From Triops longicaudatus (taxonomy: Eukaryota; Arthropoda; Branchiopoda; Notostraca; Triopsidae), in NCBI GenBank assembly GCA_022885665.1, contig JAGQDJ010000113.1:62001-126000 (forward strand): a stretch of 64,000 nucleotides of DNA, written 5' to 3'. The notes beneath the pieces are model-generated. The model did not search any database. It was not told the DNA's origin and saw only the letters and a list, made by a program, of their open reading frames with translations. This document shows, one piece after another, positions 13,288 to 25,400 of this stretch; position 1 is the stretch's first letter; each line of letters opens with the position of its first letter. Both the position numbers and the translations under genes were made by a program.

Positions 13288-13303
13288 TGAGTCACGTGAC
13301 GTC
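13288..13303. promoter_or_regulatory. Composite AP-1 / E-box (CLEAR-type) / CRE-like site upstream of the ETS gene
   Basis: Overlapping motifs: TGAGTCA (13288-13294, AP-1/TRE consensus), GTCACGTGAC (13291-13300, palindromic E-box of the TFEB/USF type) and TGACGTC (13297-13303, one base short of a CRE). They lie about 190-210 bp before ATG 13495. The motifs are read directly; regulatory function is inferred. Confidence 0.4.
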
Positions 13304-13494
13304 TATCGGTGTTGCAACCCGTGTGGATTCAAAACTTAAATTCGGGGAAATTCTTAACGATGGCTACGTAACCCTTCTTTGTGATTTTCTTCTTTCAACA
13401 AAGAAAACGTTTGTACAAGCCAGCCTACGCACTTCCGGTGTCGCAAAGTGAGGTTTATTTTGCATAAGACGTTGTCTTGTTGAACTGCATTTCA

Positions 13495-16400
13495 ATGCAA
13501 TCGTGGTTGCAAAACGACCAAGAGGCCCCGGATTTGCAAGGCGAGTTTGCCTGGCTCCATGACATGGAACAAGGAGACTTGCCATGGGACGAAACCCAGT
13601 TAAACTTATGGGACTTGGATCAGAACGAAGTAGTACCAGAGAACCGACACCTTGCCACCTTCACCACCGTCGCCAGTCGCCAAAACCAGAACTTGGAGAG
13701 TAGCGTCACGTACCAGGCTACGGCCAGTGCTTGTTCCAGCACTACTAGCTCCTGGTCCTGTGCTAGCCCCGCCTACTCCAAGTTGCGACCGCTGGATCAC
13801 GAGGATTTGCAAATGATCAGAGACTTGAACGCGATCCAGAGAGGCATTTCGGAGGAAAGCGGGTACCACACGCAAACAGAAGAGACTTTGCTAGATTTTC
13901 GGTACTGGTTTGATGACAACTCCGAATCCAAGAAGCATCTTGCCAGCATGACTGATGCAACGCACTGTGATACACCAGGTGATTTAAACGCTCGAGCAGA
14001 GCGTAATTGCCAAGATCTCAAAGATGGAGAAGCCGCAGAGAAACTTGACAGGCAAGAAGGTGAAGATCAAGAAGATCAACAAATATGCGTACCGTCAGGT
14101 AAAAAAAATGCAAATACAGTGCTGCAAGCTAAGGCGATGACTGGAAGTTATCAGAGAAATTATAGAAACATCCAAAATATTTTTATTATATAATACAAAG
14201 AATGGAAGGAAAAGAAATGAAAGAAATTTTACCAATAAACATATAGTTAAGTAGGCAAGGGTTGAAAATTTCGTGTTTAAGCGTTAAGAATCTTCAAAAA
14301 TCTTACGGAGAATTTCACGCAAAGAAAATATGTACGTTGAATATAATCAAGAAATAATAAGGTAAAGAAAACTTTTTAAGAAAGAAACAGTAGAAATGAG
14401 GAAAATAACATAATTTAGCTAATCTTACGTAACCTAACTTAGCTAACCTAAGATAACTGTTAACTTGCACTAAGCTGAACACACTAGTCTAACATACTTG
14501 ACCTAACCTATTATCTTATCAAACACCAATAATACAACCTAACCCACGTAGCCTAACTTATAACTTAGCCTAATTAACCAAAACTATAAAACTTAACCTA
14601 ATTTCGCTATTTTTTCTTTATTTTTTTCCGACGTCAATTCATTAATGTTCATAAAGTAGGTTAAACTAATTTATCCAGTCTATCTTAAACTTGCTTATCT
14701 TTCCTCCCTTTAGCAAAGCAACCTAACGTACTATAACATAATATAACACCATCTGTCTAAAGTAATTAGCCAAACTATAAATCCGAGAAACATATAAAAA
14801 ATTATTTTTCAAATATTAAAATTTACTTGAAAATAACTCAAAATTTTTCGTCTGAAATGTAGTATTTCCAACAGTTGCACTGTTTGCCAAAATTAGCTAT
14901 TATGTCTTTCGTTATACCAAAATTTGTTTGTACTTTCTTTGTGTATATCTCTCAAATATTAGTTATTTTTCGCCATTTTTCCGGTCATGTCATTCACGTT
15001 TATAAAAAAGGGGTACATTCATAGCATTATTAGATAGGCACAGCACTCGTTTATTTCAGTCAAAATTTCGAATGGCCTATAAACGGACTATTTTTTGCTG
15101 ATTTCACTCAGTTTTTCATAAATTGGAGTCTATGTATAGTGTACTTTCGTTATTACTCACTGGAAGCTAGAAAATCCGTTTATTAAATCCAAAATTCGTT
15201 ATCAGACTTTTTTTTGCATTTAAATAATAACCAACGAAGATTTATGACTTCGAAACGTAACACATATCAAACTAACAAATCAATTGAAAGAAATTGGTAT
15301 CAATAAAATATAGAGAAACAGAAACTTACAAGTCAGTCAATTAAAGGGTTTTACGCGTGAAATTCGGAAGAGACCGTTCGTTTCTCATTGACTCAATTGG
15401 CTGCAACACAGTAGAAAGCTTACTTGGCATAGCCACCGAGCAAGTTACGTCCAAGCTAACCTGGATTTCTCTTTCGTTTGACGTTATCCAAGATCCGGCT
15501 AAGTGGTCGCACGCGGATATTCGTTCGTGGTATCGGTGGTTGCAGCAACAGTTCCGGTTCCAGGACACAGTACCTCTGTCGTCACTTCCGGAGGACGGCC
15601 CGACTCTGTGTGGCCTACAAGAAGAAGATTTCTGGAAACAGTACGGACCACAGGCTGGGCCTGTCATGGCGGCACATTTGACCAGCCTCAAGCGGCCGAC
15701 AGGTAAAAATATATTTATACACAAACGACTTTTCAGGGGGTCGCTTTTTACTTTACATACTTTAAATAACTCACCTTACTGGCATTGTTCGCACTAAATC
15801 TGAAAATCTCCCTTGAATCGGCGTACCTTTTATCTTTCCTGTGGTGTAAAGCGCCTTGAAATGGATATGCACTTGACCCTCTTTTGTGAAAGGATTTTGT
15901 GAGTGAAGAGCGCTCCTGGGTAATTTCCATTCGAGGCTTTAGTTACGCAACTTGTGTGAGTCATGAAATCGTATTGAATAATCAAACGAGTTAGTTAAGT
16001 TTCATAAAAAGCCTTGAAATCTGTAAAAAGTTTTGCAATCAAATTTGAAGTTTGTCTTAGAGCATTTTTGATTGAGTTAGTGTGCCAGCGTAGGCCGAAG
16101 TTTTGAAACTGACTTAACGTATTAGTGTTGAAGACAGGAAACAAATTATGACTTTAAATAGTGGAGTAATGGGGTAACAAGAAGGTGTCGCCCATAAGAA
16201 TATTGAAGAACTGTGATAAAGCTTATAAAATTGGTAACTGTGCAAGGCAAAGCTTAACTCAACTTCGTGAATTTTAAGCGATTAAATCTATGTAAACTGG
16301 AGAATTTAGATAAAGCTGAATTAAATTCATTTAAAAAATCAAAGCTTCAGAATGGTTTGGAGTGATTAAGATGCATGATATATTTAGGCATTAAGAACTG

Positions 16401-19400
16401 ATGGATGACACTCTTAGAATGTGTTGAGTTTCTTAACCGGATTATTAGCCAACTGAACTTCACACAATCTAACCAAACTTAACTGGAACTAACCCAACCA
16501 CATAACTACAGCTAGCCTAAATGATCCTAACTTAACTAAACCTAATCCAGCCTAACTAAGTTTAGCATAACCTAACAACCTTAACTTAGACTTACTAATC
16601 TAACTTAAGTTCACATAACCTAATCGAACCAACTTAAAATGTCAAACCTATTTTAGCCAAACTTGAACAATCCTAACTAAACTTAACATAACGTAACTTT
16701 CCTAATGTAAACTAACATATCAAACAAAACATATCAATCAAATGTAAGGTAAATAATCTGACTTAAGCAAACCTAATCTTATCTACCCTAATTGAACTTA
16801 ACCAACCTACGCAGTTTATCCTAACCGAAGAAGCGTAGTGCAACATAACCTAACTGATGTAACCTGAGTTCTAACCCAACTTAACTAACATTTACCTATC
16901 TAACTTAACCTTAATTTACCTAACCAAGGCAACTTTACTAACCTACCTAACGGTGCCTAATGTAACGGTAGCTTTTGGTACGGCCGAGGTGAAAGATAAT
17001 TTATTGGTTTAGTTGTGTTACATTGTACGGAGGGGAAGAGGTGTTAGTAAGTGAAAATTGTAGAGTGGATAACTTTTGTAATAAACAAGGGTTAGATATG
17101 AACAGGTTAATAAAAGAAAAGAGTCCAAGGAGACATATTTTTACATTCAACTAGCTAAATCAACCTAACCTAAATGAACCTAACATGTCTAAACCTAACG
17201 TAACTGAGCCTAATAAAACCAACTGAAGCTAACTAACCAGGTTAACTTATGCATACAAACGTCCTGAACCTAATCTAATCAAACTAACGTTACCAAACAT
17301 AGTCTAACCCAACTAATCTAGCCTAACTGAACCCTAACCTAAACCAACAAATGTAATTTACCGATTCTAACCTAACCGACTTAACTTAAAAAAGCCTAGC
17401 CTAATCTAAGCTAATCGATCTGCATATGTGATCATGTCTACATGCGGTTTTAGAATCGTTAGGGGTTAAGTTAGACAAGATTAAGCTTAACAGAAAAATG
17501 TCAGATTAGCTTAAGCTCCCACTTGGTTAGATTATAAAAACAGCTTTTGCCACTGGAAAACTATTATAAACTCCCTGAAAATGTAGTTATTTTTAAGACA
17601 GAAAAGAATATTTCCGAGCAAATTTATTGGGTTTGAATAATCCTCGCAAAGCTGCAAATTCCTCAAGATTTTCAGGGAGCCTACCTGACTACTGTTTTTT
17701 TTTTTCTCTAATAAAGGCACCTGACTTATTTGGAGCAGTAATTGCTAATAATATATAAACAAATAAAAGTTTGTAACACAAATAATAGATTTTCACAAGC
17801 TTCACAGCGTTTTGTTATTAAAATCTGTAAATTAGACTCTAAACAAAGGAACTGTTGTGAATTGCAGCATTCTATAGCATCCGTATGTAAATATGAATCA
17901 TTACAGTTCAAAGCAAAGCTCAAATATGTGATATTGCGAAATGCTTAACGACAGTTTGGCGTCACAGAAGCTCGCCACTGCTAACGAGGCTTGGAGGGAG
18001 GTCTCGCTAACTCTTTCATCATGAACGTCTAAGCTAAACGCTAAGAGCAGTTCCCCTACAATTCCTCTCCGCCCCTTTTCGTCTTCTCACTCGCTATTCA
18101 AACCAATCCACTCACGAACACTGTATTAAAAATGCCTTCATTTCAAGTCACGTTACCAGGTTGGCCAACATTTTCCAGCCCAAGATGGCGACAGGAAAAG
18201 GGTAGGACCCCCACGCACGGTCGTTTGCATAATGTTCCAAACCCTTTTACAAAACCATTTTTATCTGACTTCATCATCTCTTCACCTCACATCTGCTATC
18301 TTGTCTATTTTTCAACCTCTAACTTGTACAGCTTTAGCCTGAAGCTTAGCACTGACTAACGCTTGCAAGTGGAACACGTGGTAGAAGAGACAATTTCGGT
18401 TGCGTCACGACAGGGGGCCAGCCAAGTGTCGACAGTTTAGACATGCAGGGAGGTCTGACTCATTATTCATCCCTCACCGGAAACCTTATATGCAAAATTG
18501 TAGGGATTCCCTTGTTTTCCGCTCTTGATTGTGCTATCATTGTGTCATTCGATCGCGTCCCTTGGCGCCGTGCAGGGAACAAAGGCGAAAAGGCGCGAAA
18601 ACTGCCCAAGTGTCTTGTTTTTCGTCGAATCTCCTACTTTCCTTTCGTTAACGATTACTTAAACTTAAGACATACGTATGTGTGGCAATTCATTGCATTT
18701 AACGCTATCACTGTGCCATTTGACTGCTTTTCTTGGCGCCAAAGGGAGAACAAAGGCATACTTGCGAGAAAACTATACTCAAACGCCATTTCTTTGCCTT
18801 TTTAGTTGTCAATCCCTACACTCTCTTCCGTAAAAGTTGCACAAACTTAAAAATTACTTGCAGGTGATACATTGCATAATATCACTTTGTCATTCTTTCG
18901 TGTTTCTTGGCGTCAAAGTGTGGACAAAAGAGAAAATGCGCAAAAATTGCTCCAACGCCTTTGTCTTTTGCTTACAAACTCCTAGTCTTAACTTCTTCGC
19001 TATAGTGCAAAATATCAACTTTTTTAATTGTAAGAAATATTTACGTGTCAAAACACTCCATATTATTTAGTACATTAGCGAAAGACATATGATCGATTCT
19101 CATGGTGCCACCAGGTAAAAAAGGCGCGAAAACTCCCAGAAAGACTTTGCTTCTTTTCAGTTATAAATCCTACCAATTCTTTGGCATATAGGTGTTTTTT
19201 AATGGGCAAAGTAGTGTTTATTACCTCATTAGATAACTTAGACTTACAGGTTTTTACGAAATTTAACTTAACAATCGGTAAACTTCCTATTGCATGCATA
19301 AAAGACGATAAGACAGAATCAAACATAGTTTGATTACAGTATGTTCAGTTAGCTTAGGTAAGACTAGTTTAGTTAGGTTTATCTAAGTAAGGTTAGTGGT

Positions 19401-22400
19401 ATACTTTTGCTTGTTTAGGCTAGATTCAGAATTGTTAAGTCAGATCAGGTTCAACTGGTTTAAGGCCGAAGCTTACTACTGGGTCTTAAGTCTTACAAAA
19501 CTTTCTGAAATTAGTTACCTCGGTTTCAAACATACAAGTAGAATCTACTGTTATTTCGTTGAATTCTTCATATTCATTGTTGTCTTATCGTAACTAATAT
19601 GTTCAGTTGTGCAACGAATTAGTGTTTGGTTCTGTTATAATTTTTGAAAAATTTATTTTGATCAGGTTGGGTTTTGTTCAGTTAGAATGGTTGGCACTTG
19701 GTAATGTTAAGTTGATTAGGTAAGTGTAGTTTTAGTTAGGTTAGATTTAGCTAAATTTAAGTTATTTGGGATTCAATTTAGGTTAAGTCCATTTATGTAG
19801 GTTGATTTAAATTGGTAGATTAGTTAGCGTTTGCTAGGTTAGTTTTTTAGGTTAGTTTACATTTCTTAGTAAAGTTGTTTTAATATAGTTTAGGCTCTGC
19901 TTGTGTTTGGTTGGTGAGGTTAGGTTAGGTCAAGTAAAGCCAGGTTTAAGTTCGTTTTACTTCGGTTACCAAAATCTGCTTTAAATCTGCTTGAAAAGGG
20001 AAAAGTGATTTCGTTATCGTGCATAATGTGACCGGTACAATGTGTTCCAACTTCTCTTACTTTCCAAGCCCGTTTCTTCCTTTTATTACCATAATAATAA
20101 GAAATTACACTAAAAAAAAATGCAACTATTGCATATTGTGTCTGCACAGCTAGTGGTCACTTTGCTTGTAGATCACTCAAATTGGCGCCAAAGTGAAAGG
20201 AAAAAAGGCGGGAAACTGCGTTTCCGTTGTTCTTTTCATTGTTAAGCACCTATGTACCCTTCCCTAACCATAATATTAATTTAAAAAAAAACACTCTCGT
20301 GTGGCAATACCATTCCCGGAACGGAAACCACGCTTTGTCCGCCGACAAAGAAACTCAAAGACCGTTATTAAGCCACACGTCCTTGCCGGGTACTAAAATC
20401 GCCAGACGTCCTTGCCGAAAAGAAGCTTATTATGCAAGCAAAAAGTGGAGATGTTTAACTTCCTTCTTTTAAACAAAACTGTTCCAAAATCACCATCACC
20501 TGTCATATAGTAATAATCATAAGTTGACCCCGCCTTAAGGCACTGTGCGGTCCATCCCTGTGCGGCTTTATGAAAGGCTGTGAAAAAAAAATAGTAATAA
20601 GATAAAAAAAGAAAGACTTCTAAAGACGCCCGACAGTATTCTAAGAAGTTTAGGGAGGTTTTTATTACTTCCGACAATCTCGTGACCCCGCTGTGTGTAG
20701 CTTTTCTCGCCTTTGGTATGATTCAGATGCAAAAAAGGCATCAAAATTGCCCACTGGGATGAGAAAAGGTGAAAAGTCAAGCAAGTAAGTTCGTTTCGGT
20801 CAAGAATGTTTCATTTCGGTGGCCAAATTCCGCGGAGATTGCGTGTGGTGGCCTAGTTAGTCTTGTGTACATGGAATTAATTACCTTTCTCATTACAACT
20901 TATTCCAAAAGAAGGAGCGGGATCGAAGTTTGTGAGACGGGGAGAGTAGTTGGATTGTTTGTTATTGGACATCTCTTACTGTCACTTGAAACCTGACTCC
21001 ATGACTCTGTACACGGAATCCTTTCACTATGGACGCGTACAGTGTTACATTACTCTCAGTACGCGCAGGGTATACGGCCAGACCTATAAATGACCCTCGA
21101 TAAGTTCATTTACACCACGTTGTCACTCTAGTCGCACTTCCGCGTGTACTTGGCTGGTTTACTATTTTCTCGCATTTTTTGGTTCGAAAATTTTCTTGGA
21201 AAAAGGTACTCTTGGCGTAGACTTGGTTCCGTTGTAACATTGGCAATTCTCCTGTTATCAGTGCAAAATATAAGCCAAATAGCCGACTTTGTAAGTACTA
21301 CTAGTGGCGACGTATCTCTGTTCTATTTTGAAACTTTGCGAGCTGAACAATAAGAAACAAAACAGCCTTCAAGCAAGAAACTCCTCATTTATTGCAACCG
21401 GATAGTCATTGGGTCAAAAGTAACATTGTGTTTAACGTGAATTTCCCCATAAGGCGTTTGCCATTAAATTTTTAGTGGACACTTAAAAACGTGAACGAGA
21501 ACTTGCAGTTACAATCTCAATCAGTATTGGAACATTCTAGCTTAGACTTAGTCAGTAAACAGCATAGCTTAGAAAGCTAGCGTAAGCGACATTACTTAGT
21601 ATGACTTAATAACTAATTTATTTGGCGTGATCTAACTTAACTAAGCTAACATACTAGCATAACCTATACATGACTTGAACATAAATTCAAAACTATCATT
21701 CGCCAACATAAGCTGACCTAACTTGATTAAGGAATTTTAACCTAACCAACAAACAGAACATAACATAATGTAAATTAACCTAACCAAGCTTATGTAACAT
21801 AATTAATCAATGCCTAACATTTTTAACATAGCCTTATATAACATGAGTAGTCCTACCTAACTGTATGACTAACATTACGTAAATATGGCCTAAACTAACC
21901 AAACAATTCACTTATCTATCTAACCTTACATTACCGACTAACATAATCTGATTCAACATAAACCAACCTAACCTAACAAAGTGTCAACTAAGCTAAGCCA
22001 ACTTAGTTAATAAAATTTTACATGAATAAACATAACTAACGTAAAGTAACCATCATGAGTTAATATGATTTAAAGTAACCTTACTGAACTAACTTGTTCA
22101 GCTAAGCTGACTTTATGTTGTATCAACTCAACTAACATAATCTAGCATAGCTAACGTGACCTTGCAAACGTAAATGTACGTAACACGAGCAAACCTAACT
22201 AATGTAAAGTAACTGTAACATAATATTACATTAACCTAACCGAAACTAACAAATCCAACTTAACTAACCAATTTTTCCAACCTAGCTACTGCAGCCTGAT
22301 ATCCTGTCTAACACTGCATTTATTATTTTAACCTAACCTAAGGATGTGTTTCCACTGCGAACTCGATTCGGGAGTTGAGTTCCCTGGATTCGAGTTCAGT

Positions 22401-25400
22401 AAATTCGCGTCCCAAGTGGCAAAACAGTCAAGTAGCTGAGTTGAGGTTAGATTCGAGTTATACCTATGAATACTCAAACTTTTACAATGCGTGTTTTAGA
22501 AAACAGAATTTTACAAGACGTGTGTAACATAGAAGCAAGAGGGGATAGAGTCATACTTTTGGTACAATATATGTATGCAGAACCTCAATTCCTTACGAAG
22601 AAAGGCTTCCATTCACATCTTACTTAGATTTATTGACTGGATTTTCATATCTTGCCTGAAATTACTAAATCCTGATCTAAAGCTAAAGGTTCGCGAAACA
22701 GCACTACTAAAACTTCTATTGAGGTGGCTGTGTTCACTATTTAACAAACTATTGCTCACTATGAGAAATAACACTTACGGTTTTACTTATTTTACAACAA
22801 GGTTCACTTTATTTATTTTAAATTAAAACACATGATACGGAGGGCTAGAGAATACTAATAGCCAAACTAAATCTGGCCTTAAAGCAAACCAAATGTCACA
22901 TTTCAGCTTCGCGAATTACTTCCACAACAGTATTTACTATCTGGTAAAACGTGCTTGCAGCACTCATTTACATTGCATGCCACTCCGTCTCGAGTCTTGA
23001 CGCGAAACGTCCCTCAACTCGCTTCTGCTGGGTTCAACCCTGATCCGGAATGGAGTCGAACAACCCCTCTCCAAACGTTACTCTGAACCCGAGTTTGATA
23101 ATTCGAAACAGGCGAGTTCAAGAACTCGGGTTGAAATCCCACCCTTAATCCTGGTTGAGCCGGTAATGGAAGCACAAGCCTTAGACAACTAACGTAGTCA
23201 GTTAACATTGATTCCATGTCTTCTACAACTAGTATGTATTGAGAAAAGCAGAATTAAAAAAAGAAAAATGAAACAGTTGTTTTAATGCCTGTTCTCGTCA
23301 CTTACAGACAAATTACTAGGGAGCTGGCATTCAAGTTTTCGTGAAAACTGACAAAGTTTTTGCAAAAAGCTATTGACAGTGCTTAGTGAATCCGCTGCAC
23401 TGAAGCTTTCTAAAGTTCTTTTGTTAGTGTCAAATATTACAATTCTCTTCCGCTTATCACGCGAAATCTTTTTCAGAAAATTTGATAAAAGGTTTTGATC
23501 ATTGATGGCATTTGAGTTAAGCTAACTTAGATTAGTTAAGTGCCATCAAATGGGTTGTGTTAAGCTAGCTAGAGCTACCTGGGTTATTTTCGAGAAAATC
23601 TCTTCAAATTTGACAGATTAGTTAATGTGACTTAAATTAGGTTTAGTAAAGTTAACTAAGTCAAATTAAGTTAGTTAAATTAGGTTACTTGAGTTAATCA
23701 AGGTAAGCAGAACTAAATGCGCAAGGCTAGCTAACTTACGTCTGGTAAGATTTCTTCAGTTAAGATAACCATAATTTTTATTACCATTTACGTTACAATT
23801 GACCTTTCCTCCTTCTGGCTTCATTTACAGGAAAATCCGAGCAAAAAGACTCAATGGAGAAAAAATACTCAACTCTGCTGAAATACTCGCCCACGTTGTA
23901 CGCGTACTCACCGTGTGCCGGTACTTCGCGTGACGTCATCAATGCGACTTCGTGTTCTCCTGGGCCAGTACCAAGGGTTGCTGGCGGTACACCGAACTTG
24001 CCGTGGTCTATTATGGAAATTTTAAGAGCGAGTGGACAAAGGTCGGCCGATACTAGCCAGATGGCGTCAGTGTCTGGTGCCCGAGGGGGCGTGTCGTCGC
24101 CAGCTCCCAGTACTTCACGTAAAGAGAAGGAAAAATCGAGTTGCACAGACGCAAAAGAAGAAGGATCGGGCCAAATTCAGTTATGGCAGTTTTTGCTGGA
24201 ATTACTGGCGGACTCTTCGAACGCCAGTGCCATCTCGTGGGAAGGATCAGAGGGAGAATTCAGGCTCATTGACCCGGATGAGGTGGCGCGAAGATGGGGC
24301 GCACGGAAGGCGAAACCGAATATGAATTACGACAAACTCAGTCGAGCGTTACGGTAAGAAATATTGCTAGCTTTTTGCATCAAATTTGATGTAATCAAAT
24401 GCACTTCATCTAAGGCGGCGAAGTAATTCGAAACGAGTGAAATAGTAAATAATACTAAAAGTGACCATAGATGGCGCTTGATTAGATCATGTAAGTCATG
24501 TTAAGCTAGAGTAGTGTACCGGTACGCTATATTAGATAACTTCATAAGATTAGGTTAGAATAGTTAGATTAATTAGGTTAGGTTAGATTAAGTTATTTTC
24601 GGTCGTGCTTGTTACGTTTATTACATGAGTTAGTAATTTTTGCGAACATTGTTTACGTTAGGCTAGCTAGGTTTGCTCGTGTTAGGTTAGTTCCTTTTTT
24701 TCGTATTAAGCACGTTAACAAGTTAAGGTCAGAATAATTAGTTCATGCTATGTAAGGTAAGATAGTTTAGTTAATTTAGGTTATTTTCAGCCGTGTTGAG
24801 ATTGTTAATTATATCTGTCAATACGTGCTTTTCCAAAAGCTCGAAAAACTCCCCCCCCCCCCAGAAAAAAACGACGTTTCAGATTTTCAGTTTTTCATTC
24901 AAACTTTCAGCCTAACAGTGTACGTAAATTTTGAATATTCAGTATTTTTTTCAAAATCTTAGATGCAGGGGTTTGGGAGATAATTAGAAGTGTCAAATCT
25001 GGGCCCTGTCCAAGGTGTCCCGATCTTCCAAAAGTCGTGTTTAGTAGTAAATACTACATTTATCGTGTTCAGTTAAATAATTTAGCTAGATTTGCTTTGG
25101 TTTTGCTAGGTAATTTTAACTAGGTTAGGTTGCTTGACGCCTTGACATGCTAGGTTAGATTAGTTACGTTTGATAAATTTAATTTATGTTAGGTAATGTT
25201 GTTCTGCCTATGTTAGTTACTTAAGCTCAAGAGTTAACGCGATTAACGTTAAATTAGTTATATTAGGTCTGTTTAAGTTAGATTAAATTATTTAAGTACG
25301 CTACTTTCCTACTCCTTGTGTATATGGACTGAATTAGCACGTGTAGCCGTGGTCAGGAGGGGTTGATAAAGGTGACGTCAAGGTAGGGAGTGTGCTCATT

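Larger units (their letters stand above)
6332..13494. other. Intergenic region between the divergent PLD3-like and ETS genes
   Basis: About 7.2 kb separates the two start codons, which face apart. It contains a purine-rich tract (6670-7360), an orphan exon-like segment (7566-7713, minus), a coding-looking minus stretch of unknown origin around 8300-8520, a hAT MITE (9730-9884), a TTAGG-type block (9940-10230), and a GC-richer piece at 12400-12900 that could hold ETS-gene upstream transcript. Beyond these I recognise no gene. Confidence 0.5.

Noticed and set aside
13364..14021. Antisense ORFs over ETS-gene exon 1
   Set aside because: They overlap a well-supported sense exon and show no recognisable protein features.
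23014..24146. Antisense ORFs in ETS intron 2 and exon 3
   Set aside because: One is antisense to the ETS exon; the other (23014-23217) is isolated and lacks motifs.
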